Shown: positions 32,623 to 42,640 of the stretch, piece by piece
Numbering within the stretch: the stretch's first letter is position 1
Layout: every line of letters begins with the position of its first letter
NCBI GenBank assembly: GCA_964020085.1
Contig: OZ026606.1
Span: 1,021,060-1,085,059 of the forward strand
Reading direction: 5' to 3'
Source: Micromussa lordhowensis
Taxonomy: Eukaryota; Cnidaria; Anthozoa; Scleractinia; Lobophylliidae
Length of the DNA: 64,000 bases
Translations under genes and position numbers: made by a program
The notes under the pieces: generated by a model
What the model was told of the DNA's origin: nothing
The model's input: only the letters and a program-made list of their open reading frames with translations
The model's database searches: none

Positions 32623-33831
32623 CTATGATCTCAGTGTAGCTATCTGGTTGCAGCAGGATCTCTCTTTACGAAATCCTGCTTGTTCATCCCGGAGTCTGCT
32701 ATCAAGAGCATCCTTCTTCCTCTCTAAAATGATCTTACAAAGAACCTTGCTGGCAACTGTCAGGCGCATAATACCTCTCCAGTTCTTACACAGGCACAGA
32801 TCTCCTTCCTTGGGAAGTTTAAACAGCAGGCCCACCATCCAATCCTGAGGAATGTCTTCCTCATTACAGATTTTATTTAAAAGTGAGTGGAGGACCTTGG
32901 CCAAAACCATTCCTCCTTCCTTCCAAGCTTCTGGGGGGGTGTTGTCACACCCAGCAGCCTTTCCATTCTTCAAGGATTTTAAGGATCTCTTGATCTCAGC
33001 CATGGTGATTTGACCTGTTCGGATGTCTAGCACTGGCCCTTCTGTTAGGTCGGGTGGGTTCTCTGGGGCCGGCCTGTTCAGGACTTCCTGGAAGTGTTCT
33101 TTCCATCTTTTTAGCTGGTTGTCTGTCCTGGTCAGGACCACTCCGTTCTTGTCCTTAACAGGTTTGTTCCGGACAATCTTTCGCCCGCTGAGTAGTCTCG
33201 TGGTGTCGTAACCTCTCTTCATGTCTCTTTGTTCTGCGGCTTCCTTTGCTTCTCGTGCAATTTCGTCAATTCTCCTTCTCTTATCTCTCCTGCAGCTTCT
33301 CTTCACCTCATGATTCTTCTCGGTGTATCTCTTTTCTGTGGCCAACTTCTGCTGTCTCGTCTTGGCGGCTTCCAGCTTTGATTTTAGCATGCGTCTCTTC
33401 TCAACAAGCCTCCAGGTGGTCTCACTCATCCACGCCTTCCACTCTCTTTTGGCCTTTCCAAGGACTTCCTCACAGATGGATGAGTACATTTCCTTGATCT
33501 TACTCCACTCTTGCTTGATATCAAGCTCCGTCTCCTCCTCATCCACTGGCTCGTTGTACAGAGCATCCTTACTTACAGTTTGGTCTTTAAACCTGTATGT
33601 GCAGTATTTCTTCCTTGAGGACCTTGGCTTCTTCAAGGCTAACAGCTTCATCTTGATCACAGTCACAACAAGGTGGTGGTCTGATCCTGCATCAGCACTC
33701 CGCATCACCCTGGTGTCCTGTAGTGAACTCCTCCAAGTTTTGTTGATAGTTACACAATCAATCTGGTTGTCAGTGATCCCGTCAGTGGATCTCCGTGTAA
33801 GTTTATGGGATTTCTTGTGTGGGAACAGCAT
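32623..33831 (-). pseudogene. RTE LINE endonuclease end and RT N-terminal part
   Basis: It starts within the endonuclease (QIDCVTINKTWRSSLQD, ADAGSDHHLVV). A charged linker follows, then SLKSLKNGKAAGCDN, the RT finger motifs, and DEQAGFRKERSC, where the frame is lost. The RT palm resumes at 32432. Confidence 0.8.
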
Positions 33832-34041
33832 TCCCCCAATAACAAGCCCATTTGACGCTCAAAAGTCACAAAACATTTCACCGTTCTCATTGATGACTCC
33901 TTCACCGTGAGTCCCCATGGACGCCTCCTAATTCCTGTTGTCCGAGCCCACCTTTGCGTTCAGATCACCAATGACCATGGTGAGATTCTCTTGCCTCCCT
34001 CTTGTTGTAGGCGGACTGAAGCTGGTGGTAAAAGTGCTCCT

Positions 34042-34557
34042 TCACTTCCTCCTCAGCATCAATTTTGTTGGAGCATAGACTTGGATGATTGTAGTGTTCT
34101 GACACTTAGACTTAAACCTAGCAAAGATAATCCGTTTAGAGATTGGCTCCCACTCTTTCAGACTCTTTCCCACCTCCTTTGACAGGATCAATGCCACACC
34201 CTTCTCGTGTGGTGCATCATCACCTGCCAGACCAGAGTAAAGCACCGTCTCTCCAGTTGTCAAATGTACCTTCCCAGCCCCTGTCCATCTTGTTTCGCTA
34301 ACTCCCAGGATAGCGAGCCTTAGCCTCTTCATTTCCTTGGCAACTTGGTGCACTTTGCCCGCTTGATACATAGTTCGTACATTCCATGTCCCGATTCGGG
34401 TACGGTACTTGGGGGACAATAGCTTCGGCCTTGAGGGTGTCATGATTTGCCCCCCTGTGTTGGTGTTTGCATGGGTTAAAGTTACTCCCCCTTCCAGTCC
34501 TGGGGGACCGTCTGTGGCAGGTCTAGCTGTAGTGTTAGTTTCTGTAACCATCTTCAT
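34042..34557 (-). pseudogene. RTE LINE AP endonuclease, N-terminal part
   Basis: The frame opens with a low-complexity leader, then RIGTWNVRTMYQAGKVHQVA, ILGVSETRWTGAG and FKSKCQNTTIIQVYAPT. These are the first endonuclease motifs (N and E catalytic positions). The frame shifts after YAPT; the rest (GDLNAK, then SDHHLVV) continues in other frames to about 33640. Confidence 0.8.
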
Positions 34558-34560
34558 CCA

Positions 34561-35639
34561 CTCGACGGGTGGTTAGCCCGGGAAACTTCGCGTGCGCCTA
34601 TTGGCCTCAGGAATCGTTTGAGTGTCTACACCCAACTTTCGACCTGAGTTCACCCCTACACCACGATGACGCACCTCCGAGGAGATGGTGCTGTGAGACC
34701 CCTGGGTGCTCTGACTTCCGTAGGGAAGCACTCCACAGATGTCTCTTAACTTTACAATATAAATGCTTGCATCTTTTTCTAACGGCACATCCTCTCATTT
34801 GCGGTAATAAAAAAAAAAAATTTTTCAAAAAAACTTGTGACTGGTTTGCTAGAAACCTATCTAACAGTGTCATTATGTAATATAATTTTTTTTGTGATAC
34901 AGTGTTTTTATCTTTTTCCAATAACAGTAAAAGCAAAGTTGCAGATAAGGAAAGTGTGTTCATCTTTCTGAATTATTATTTGATATAACCGTCTGAAATA
35001 AATAAAACTTGGTAATCAGTTTTCCATTTCATTTGTACATAAACCCCATCTCTTCGTCTTGTCAGGATCTCTCTGTACAGTCTGAGGCTTTGAACACTGA
35101 TAAGGCAGAACCTACTTCAGGACTCGAAAAAAGTGTCATCTGGTCGTCCGGGACAAGTAGATTCTCCTTCTGGGCAAGTAACTTTTCATTTCTACTTGCC
35201 CAATGGACAAGGGATCGGCAAGCCATCTGCCAACTAAATCCTTAAAAGACTTACCCAGGGCAACAAAATGTTAGAGCTACTTGTTTCAAGGGCAAGCTGG
35301 AATTCAAGTTTCTATCAAACCCTGCTACTTGCTATACAAACCCACCTCTGCCATGCAAATCAGTAAATTAACTGTTGATAGTGAAGTCATGCTGGCCGAA
35401 ATAGGTAAACGTTATCTAAGGCAACATCTTCACTGCTATTAAAAAAAAATAATGATTGCACAAAATTTTCCATGAATGATGAAAACAAGCAGAAAGGTCT
35501 CAAGAGCAAATTTCAGCATGACTGGCTTGAAGATCCTTTTCTGGCCCTTGACAAAACCACTGGTATTTAGTGGCTTCTGTATTTAGAAGTGTTTTGTCTC
35601 CTATTTCGAAAACACAATATTGTCAATCCCTCAAACAAG
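34561..35639. other. repeat-derived sequence, unclassified
   Basis: 34561-34800 looks like 5' leader of the RTE-type LINE. 35040-35250 resembles the non-catalytic N-terminal region of the ZNF862-like remnant that follows, but I could not confirm it. There is no intact gene. Confidence 0.35.
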
Positions 35640-36460
35640 TAATAGATCTTCATTGCTACGCCTGGTGTCAGATACCAAAAGGGAACGATCAAAAAACACA
35701 GCAACTGCATGTAAACAACACCACGACGCTGTTCAAACTGAAATGGCACAGAGAGTGTATGTGTTCCACAAGCAGGTAGAAGCAAGAGAGGTACATTGTA
35801 GTCAAGGATGAAGTTCTGTATAATGCATTTGTCGCACTATACTGGCTGCAGGCAAAGGAAAATATTGCTTACAAGGCATTTGTCTCACTACCAAATCGTT
35901 TTTGTATAACCAGCCTTAAAAAGATGGATTTTTTTTCCATACAAGTCCCCTAGTGTGGTAAGAGAGATGGCTTTGACCCTTGGAAGCATTGCCAAGGAAT
36001 CAGTTTTCTGTCAAGTCAAAAAAGCACAGTCAGTTGGCCTCACGATTGACAAAGTTACTGACATGGCAATACTGGAGCATTTAATACAGTACTGGGACTG
36101 GGAGTGTAATGTTGCCAATAAGAAGTTTCTTGGTGTGCATAATATCCTGGAATCTTCTATTTCTGCCAATGCAGCAACCATTTCAAGGTCGGTTTTAGAG
36201 TAGCTAACCAAGTGTTGCATTTGCCACAAGTTGTCCCTTGCCTGTTGGTACCTTGCCTGTTGTTCCAAACGTCATGTGGATGTTTTTTTGAAAACTCTCC
36301 CAATCGCCTGGCCAATTATTTCAAGTGTCAACTGTTAGTTAAGCTGCTTAAAGAACAATCTGCGACACCCTGAAGTCAAAAGTGGTTACCCTTTTCCAAA
36401 GCTGTTGAGGGTTTTTTAATGACTATTTGCTACCAATGACCAATCAGATGGCTCAGAAGG
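35640..36460 (+). pseudogene. hAT-type (ZNF862-like) transposase remnant
   Basis: Disrupted frames include the stretch EMALTLGSIAKESVFCQVKK followed by VGLTIDKVTDMAILEHLIQY and FLGVHNILESSISANAATIS. Further on are NSPNRLANYFKCQL and HPEVKSGYPFPKLL in other frames. This resembles the RNase-H-fold core (DUF4371-like) of hAT-derived proteins such as ZNF862/C17orf113. There are multiple stops. It is cut at 36464 by the LTR of the BEL/Pao element. Confidence 0.6.
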
Positions 36461-36464
36461 AATC

Positions 36465-36922
36465 TGTAAAATAACTCTCCTGTACGCTTTGAATTCATCC
36501 TTTTATTCTAACGATTCACTCAAGCAAATAACAAATACAGAAATTAATAAACACGAACTTAAACTTAAAGAAAAACCGAAAATACAACAATACAAAAAAC
36601 AGCAAAAAAATAGAAGGAAACGGGAGCACTTACAAGATCTGTACAGCACTCCAGAACTGACAACGACTGAATACAACTAAACAACTACAATGCTTTTAAA
36701 ACGGAATTTTAAACCAAAAGAATAGACTTGACGTGGTTACGTAATAAATAATAAACAATAAACGATTACAACATAACACAATGTGAAAAAAATAATTTGC
36801 ATTTAAAAAACTGCACATAAATGTGAGCAAAAATTAACCTAGAACAACAAAACAAAACAAATAAGAAAAGGGTGATCAAAAAGGTGATTAAATAACAAAA
36901 AAATGTAACTCTCGTGGCTACA
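36465..36922 (-). repeat. 3' LTR of BEL/Pao 1 (putative)
   Basis: On the minus strand a purine tract AGGGGGGC precedes TGTAGCCACGAGAGTTAC at 36922. The sequence runs 458 bp to GGAGAGTTATTTTACA at 36465. TG...CA ends and position after the integrase C-terminus support an LTR, but no second copy is present to confirm it. Confidence 0.5.
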
Positions 36923-37043
36923 TAGCCCCCCTAATGGACTAGTGGAGTCTACAGTTCATTACTATAGTGTAACTCAGACACAAGAGCAAGTCCTCTTGAT
37001 CATCCTTCACACTGGGTTTTTCTGATGAATTCAGTCTCTTCAT

Positions 37044-37350
37044 TTAAACTTTCTTCTCTCCTTCTAAGAAGCACAGTTTGGTTATTGGCCTTGTAAGAAC
37101 TGTGGTGCCAGTTTTCACCTTGGTTGATTGGACCTTTCCATCTTTTCCCATGAAGACTTTAGTTACTCTGCCTAACGGCCATTTTCCTCGATGGACGTTC
37201 TCGTCTACAATCACAACTAGATCTCTGGTTGTTAAGCAACAGCGAGGTTTGGTCCATTTTGCTCTCTCTTGAAGGATCGGGAAGTACTCCTTCAACCAGC
37301 GTCTCCAGAATATATATCGGCATTTCTGGATTTGAAACCAATGTCACTTG
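37044..37350 (-). pseudogene. BEL/Pao 1 integrase C-terminal end
   Basis: Encodes [18 protein letters not shown], then [20 protein letters not shown] and a C-terminal DUF5641-like fold characteristic of BEL/Pao integrases. The catalytic core upstream is absent because sequence at 37380-39060 is foreign. Confidence 0.8.
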
Positions 37351-37394
37351 CTGTAGATATTTAATGACAATGATGGGACATGGAAGAGGTACTT

Positions 37395-38640
37395 AAAACA
37401 CCAATTAAAACCCTTTGGTGGTCGTTTCTCTATAAATTTTAATTATGATGTTAATGACTACACAATTTCTTCCCAATTTTATCGCAAACTTTTGTTGTCG
37501 TGGTCACATTTCCGTGGAATGTTCGCTTCAGCAAACAATTGGCAAGGAATCATTTGGAATAATAAAGAAATATGAATAGATAGAAAACTGGTATACTTTA
37601 AGAGTTATTATGAATCTGGTATTGTCTATATAAATGATATCTTATTTCATCTAAGCAGTAATGACTCTTTTGACTATTTTGCAAAAAAAATCAGTAAAAT
37701 TAACATTCTCCAATGGGTAGACTTTCGACACTCTATACCTGACTTTTTAAAAGGCAGTTCTTTATCTCCACCATTAACCTCTCCTTCATTTCTGATTCAC
37801 AACAATGTTTTTGATGTAAAGAAAAAGAAATCGAAAGATTATTACTTGTCACGGAAAAAGCACAGTCTCCTAACATCAACCATACATGTAAATGGAAAAC
37901 CGATTTTAACCTTTCAGATGATCATTTGTGTGAATTTTTTCTGTTACCTCATGCTGTTGCTCTCGAATCATATGTTAAGGCTTTCCTGTATAAAGTGCTT
38001 AACAGTATACTCTACACAAAAAAAGAAATGATTCAAAATTGGTTACAGAGCAGACGATGTATGTACTTTTTGTGAAGCTGAATCAGAAACTTTATACCAT
38101 ATCCTTTGCCAATGCCCCTACTCGAGGCAATTTTGGAACGATTTTGAATCTTACTGGTGCCTTTTATCAAATCAACGAGTTCGTCTTTCTTTGCAGAATG
38201 TTATATTTGGTATAATATCAAAGCAATGCCCTTCAACTAAATTACTAAATTACTTCATTATTGTTGGAAAACTGTTTTTGTGGGACTGCAGATGAAACCA
38301 AATACGTCCTAAAACTAAAGGTTATCAAAACAAAACAGTCAAAAAATATGAAACTGAACGTAAAATAAATAAAAAGGATTATTTTGAGAAGAAATGGATA
38401 ATTAGCCCTGGCCAGAAACCAGTCAATCTGTAGATAGATTACATATGTAAATAAACAATGAAATAATTTAGCTTGATTCGCTCTTTGTAATTATGAACTT
38501 ACATGTATTCATTCATTTTTTTTTTGAGTCCTTTGTTGTTCTTGGAATTGTTTTCTTGTGCAGTTTTTTTTTATTTTTTGTCACTTGTAGTATAATGTAA
38601 GCTAATTTTTAGCCTATTTTTTTATAAATTGATGTGAGCT
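37395..38640 (+). pseudogene. Tx1-like LINE ORF2 C-terminal fragment inside BEL/Pao 1
   Basis: Broken plus-strand frames show the post-RT region of L1-superfamily LINEs: FGGRFSINFNYDVNDY-like text, FRKLLLSWSHFR-like text, IIWNNKEI, VYINDILFHLSSN and the cysteine motif CTFCEAESETLYHILCQCP. It ends near ISPGQKPVNL and is followed by an A/T-rich 3' UTR. Confidence 0.7.
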
Positions 38641-38649
38641 GTTAACCCG

Positions 38650-39060
38650 CTGCCTCGCTAAATGGAAGGTGGGTGCCTGGGATATCCAAGGGCTTCCACT
38701 GTGGCCAGCCAGCCCCTAGATAGACTACCGCTCCCATGGCTGGCCAATCCCCGCAACCCAGCCATGAGCCCCCATTCCAGGCACCCGTCAACACTGATAG
38801 AATCAGTGGAAAGAAAGAGAAGAGGGAGGGGGGAGGGGGAACGCAGGCAAACCGTTGCTAACAAGCTAGCAGCGTGAGCTGCTCCAAGACAACCGCTAAA
38901 ATTGCTAAAACAGCCCGAGAAAACAACGAGCAACACGAGCTGCTCACACTCCACCAACGAAAATACTAACACACCCTGAAATGAAGCTGGAACCAACCAT
39001 GTGAGCCTGCACTTGAGCACGCGACCGCTGACCAGGAGGTTGCACGCTTAGCTCGTGGCG
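38650..39060. repeat. terminal fragment of a DIRS-type element
   Basis: GGTGCCTGGGATATCCAAGG, CCAGCCAGCCCCTAGA and CAACCCAGCCATGAGCCCCC closely match 45010-45200, the end of DIRS element A. This is a related fragment inserted within BEL/Pao 1 after the RNase H region. Confidence 0.6.
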
Positions 39061-39144
39061 GTTAACTTTGTTAAATATAATTTAACTAAATTTAAATGGA
39101 GTAAAAAATGACACACCATGTAAAAAAATAAATAAAAATGATCA

Positions 39145-39842
39145 CAAGGCCAAAACTCTTCCCTGTTCTTCAAAAACTTGGGACTGCTCAGCCACTTGTT
39201 TCTTGCAGTCATTTTGTCCACTGTAAGACCTCTGGAAACTTCATCCACTGGGTTGTGTTCAGAACTGACTGACTGATGGGGTGCTGAATTCTCATGTATA
39301 ACTGACAATCGGTTTGCAACAAATGTGTGGAAACACTTTGACTGATTTCTGATGTACTGCAACACAAAGGTGGAGTCCGACCAAATTGTTGATTGGCTAA
39401 TCGGAATGTTCAGGTCTTGTCTTACGATCTGGTCTAACTGAACAGCCAAGACTACAGTTGACAGTTTCAATCTTGGTACAGTCATTGGTCTCAAAGAAGC
39501 AAGGCAAGAATTCCCAATTAGAATTGCACAATGGATCCTTTCTCCTACATCCACTAATCTCAGATTCGAGACGGCTCCATATGCAATTTGTCAAGCATCT
39601 GCAAAGTTCAGCAACTCGGCAGTTTTCAAGTCTCCAAAACAGGCAGTTCTAATGCATCTGTTTACTGTTGTCAGTGAAAGATTGGCCATCTGACCCTCCC
39701 ATTTTTCCCACCTTTCACCATTGCTGTTACTGATTAGATTGTCCCATCTGCGTTTCTCTCTGCAGAGATCTTGTAACAATTTCTTGGCTGGGAGGACAAC
39801 TGGCGCAACGAATCCAAGTGGATCATAAACAGAACTGGTCAA
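39145..39842 (-). pseudogene. BEL/Pao 1 RNase H region
   Basis: [20 protein letters not shown] starts the conserved BEL/Pao connection. After a stop, [43 protein letters not shown] and [11 protein letters not shown] follow in the RNase H order. Stops and small shifts interrupt it; the next conserved block is lost to the insertion at 39060. Confidence 0.75.
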
Positions 39843-40365
39843 GGATAGTATACATGGCGGTTGTTTGGTCTGTCTTTAAGAGTAACCTTGAACATGAACT
39901 TGTCACTCTCCACATCCCAATGGAGCCCCGACGTACATTGCATTGGTAGCTTGTCCTTATCTAGATTAAGGTCCACCACTGATGGAGCTTTCTCGACTTG
40001 CAGAATTGTATCCAGAACGTCGGATCTGTTGCAGAGTCGAAAACCCCCTTTGGAGAGGATTTCTCGGAGCTGGTCCACAACTTTGACAGCATTTTCAACT
40101 GATTTAACCGATTTCAGACAGTCATCAACATAAAAGTTCCTTTTGACAGTCTTCACTTCATCCTCTGAGAATTCACCTTTATTGTCTTCCGCTGTTCTTC
40201 TCGGAGACGATGTTGCACCAAACAAATAGACCTCTATACGATCTGATGGTCAATTGGCTGTTGGGTCAAGTCTCCGTTCGACCACCAGAGGAATCTGAAT
40301 GTGTCACGGTCATCTGATGCTACTCAGATTTGATGGAACATATACTCAATATCAGCAGACAATGC
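39839..40365 (-). pseudogene. BEL/Pao 1 RT, second half
   Basis: From the LINE insertion at 40366 the frame continues ALSADIEYMFHQI, a stop, then RFLWWSNGDL. A short deletion follows, then TAEDNKGEF, and the catalytic [12 protein letters not shown] (about 40140) with the thumb to 39839. At least two in-frame stops are present. Confidence 0.8.
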
Positions 40366-40379
40366 AACTTGTTCTTCAT

Positions 40380-40919
40380 TTTTTTTTTGTATTTTAATAA
40401 TATTTATTGATTATCGGTTTTACATACAATTCACTACACTCACTTACTACCTACTACACTCACTCACACACACTTACATACAAGCACACACACACCCAAA
40501 TGACAAAAGTACTAAGATACTAAAATTGTAATTATCATTATCATCATCATCATCATCACGCACATTTCAATAACTTATTTATCTTCGAAGCCGCACTTAC
40601 TCCATTTTGAAGAGTGAAATTGCCACTTATTTTTCCATTTAGCAATCTTGCATTCTAATTGATAGACTGACTTGATTCTTAGTAATAGAACATTAAAGAG
40701 GGGTTTTAAATTATTGGTCCTGCAATAATATATGTACTGCTTTGCGATAAGAATAATATGATTAAATAACAAGAAACAATCTTTTCTTTGCCAGTCACCA
40801 AATAATATATCTACCGCAGATAGGGTTTCAATGTTGATATCTCTACCGTTACACCAGACTAAAAGTTCTTTCCACAGCGTTGCAGTGAAGTGGCAAGCCA
40901 CTTGCCACTTGCCACTTGC
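40380..40919 (-). mobile_element. 5'-truncated Tx1-like LINE inserted in BEL/Pao 1
   Basis: A 540 bp insertion flanked by the perfect 15 bp duplication CAACTTGTTCTTCAT (40365-40379 and 40920-40934). Its poly(A) is the T run at 40379-40388, so it reads on the minus strand. The frame 40934-40575 encodes the end of a LINE ORF2 ([32 protein letters not shown]). The 5' junction carries three copies of GCCACTT. Confidence 0.85.
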
Positions 40920-40934
40920 CAACTTGTTCTTCAT

Positions 40935-41398
40935 GGAATCTCATCAGCACACCAATGATAGAATTGGTCAAATCTGGTCCAGTAAGGAGCTGATCATTCA
41001 GAGATGTTCCCTTGTGGTTTGCGGCGCAATCAAAAACCACTTGTGTCTTTCCAGGTTTGTTTAGCACCGAGTGATGGGGAAGGTACCACAGTGGCTTGTC
41101 GTGTACATTAATTTTGTTAAGTGGCACTCTTCTTGCATGACCCTTGGAAAGATATTGTTCCATGGAGGTCTTGTAATTTTCAAGGAGCTTGGTATCTCCC
41201 TGGAGCCATGAAACGGTTGTAAGACAGGAATGGCGGGCACTGTCTCCAGGGGAGCACAATTTGATAATGACCATCTTCCAGTTTCACAGATTGTTCCATG
41301 ATTGCAAGGGCTTCCCTGTCCTCCACTGATATGCTTACCTTGGATTTAGGAATCACTCCAGGGTTCTCTATTGCCCAGAACCTTTCAAGCTGGTGCAT
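40935..41398 (-). pseudogene. BEL/Pao 1 RT, first half
   Basis: [40 protein letters not shown], then [40 protein letters not shown] and MRFHEEQV, the start of the RT fingers and palm. It is broken at 40934 by the LINE insertion. One frameshift lies near 41200. Confidence 0.8.
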
Positions 41399-41446
41399 GT
41401 CAGACAGTCGTCATCTTCTCTCAAGGCCTCTGATGAATGAACAGAG

Positions 41447-41938
41447 TTAACACTCAGATGACAATCTTTGTTGTCGTGCCTTTCCATTGGGCCCATGAGC
41501 GTCCAGCCAAGAGGTGTACGTTTGGCGTATGGCTCTGTTCCTGTGTCTTTCTTCTAACACCCAGAATGCATCAGGAACGTTTGTGCCTATGATCAGTCGG
41601 ACTTCTTTCTCACTGATACTTGGTAGCTTGATGTCCTGCAGGTGAGGCCACTGTCTTGCATCTTGCTCTGATGGGATACTGCAGTTTGAAGCATTCAATT
41701 TATCAACTGTCCATAATGATGCAATGTCTACTTTGTCACTTCCATCCAGTGGCTCCACAGTTGGGCTGAATTCATAGCCAACTCTTGGGCTGTCTTCTCT
41801 TTCTTGGGTCGTCAAGTAAAAAGTTTTCTGGCGTCCCTGCACACCGAGCTCCACGGCCAAGCTTTTGTCACACAATGAGATGTCTGAGCCACTGTCTAAA
41901 ACGGCATAGGGTTTCCACGATCTTGCTAGCGTCATCAT
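41447..41938 (-). pseudogene. BEL/Pao 1 aspartic protease
   Basis: The active-site motif [17 protein letters not shown] opens a retropepsin-like domain. [19 protein letters not shown] and [18 protein letters not shown] follow, all typical for BEL/Pao protease. A stop separates it from the RT part. Confidence 0.8.
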
Positions 41939-41942
41939 GACT

Positions 41943-42640
41943 TCATGCTTTTACAGGAACTATTCTCAGGCACACCTTTCCCCCAGCTGAGGTACTGTTG
42001 GCTTGTCCACTTTGTAATGGAGTACCGCTGTTAACTTGCAGTCCTTGATCAGCCACTCTGTCTCGACCTTCGATCGTTTGTTGTGGAGATGGTGGGTGAA
42101 GCAAAGTATGTTGTCTTCTCCTGCATCCTTGGACTTCACATGCACTTTTTGCCGGGCATCCCACGTTGATGTGGCCATACTTGAAGCAATTAAAGCATAG
42201 CTAAGCCTTCCTCATCACTTGCACCATGAGCACTTCAGGGTTGGGGCAAACTTATTGAAATGCAAACTCTGTCCAACACCAGGCTTAGTCTCTCATGTAT
42301 TGAATGTGCTTAAACGTTCTTCAGATGATGCACCACTCTGGTTTTTTCCTCTGATTCTGTCACGCGCAACGTCTACCATGCAACCAAACACTGGGTTATT
42401 GGCTGCCCTCGCCTTGACTTTGGCAAACTCGGTGATATGGCTGATATTCATTCCAGTTATCCAATGGATTCCAAAGTGTGTTCACAGTCTTTCAATCTGT
42501 CCACAAACACAAGTAGTCCCGTGCAATCCCATGGTTTAAGCAGTGGTCCTTCTGTTAACCTCGTTACATATTTCGAGGCAATTGTGAAAGGGTATCCAAA
42601 TCGTTCTTCCAGCAGCTCTCTCGCTGCAGTAAGGCCTCTC
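41943..42640 (-). pseudogene. BEL/Pao 1 gag, C-terminal part with zinc knuckle
   Basis: LLEERFGYPFTIASKYV, LLVFVDRLKDCEHTLESIG, then AKVKARAANNPVFGCMVD and, after stops, [20 protein letters not shown], the latter part of a zinc knuckle. The gag N-terminal half is missing; the open frame instead continues in phase into a LINE RT (see finding). Confidence 0.75.

Larger units (their letters stand above)
31490..34560 (-). mobile_element. RTE/BovB-like LINE, near full length, decayed
   Basis: The minus strand encodes, in order: an AP endonuclease (34557-34042 and on, with IGTWNVRTMYQAGKV, LAILGVSETRW and IIQVYAPT); a frame-broken region; a linker and RT fingers (33831-32623, with KNGKAAGCDNTPPEAWK); the RT palm with DFADDMVLLS (32432-31791); and a C-terminal RRRKWRWI...GRPKKSWR region down to about 31500. 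This layout matches the craniofacial-development-protein-2-like type of RTE LINE. Two or more frameshifts and internal stops break it, so it is inactive. The 5' UTR may extend to about 34800. Confidence 0.85.
36465..42640 (-). mobile_element. BEL/Pao LTR retrotransposon 1, disrupted
   Basis: On the minus strand, from 42640 down: a C-terminal gag part with zinc knuckle, a DSGSD protease, RT (YVDD), RNase H, the integrase C-terminus and a 3' LTR. Three later insertions sit inside: a Tx1-like LINE end in RT (40380-40919), a DIRS-type end fragment (38650-39060) and a second LINE C-terminal part (37395-38640, plus). The integrase zinc finger and catalytic core are missing. The 5' LTR and gag N-terminus are replaced by a LINE at 42630. 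It is clearly dead. Confidence 0.85.

Noticed and set aside
32648..33910. Long plus-strand frames such as 33323-33910
   Set aside because: They are antisense shadows of the RTE LINE coding strand.
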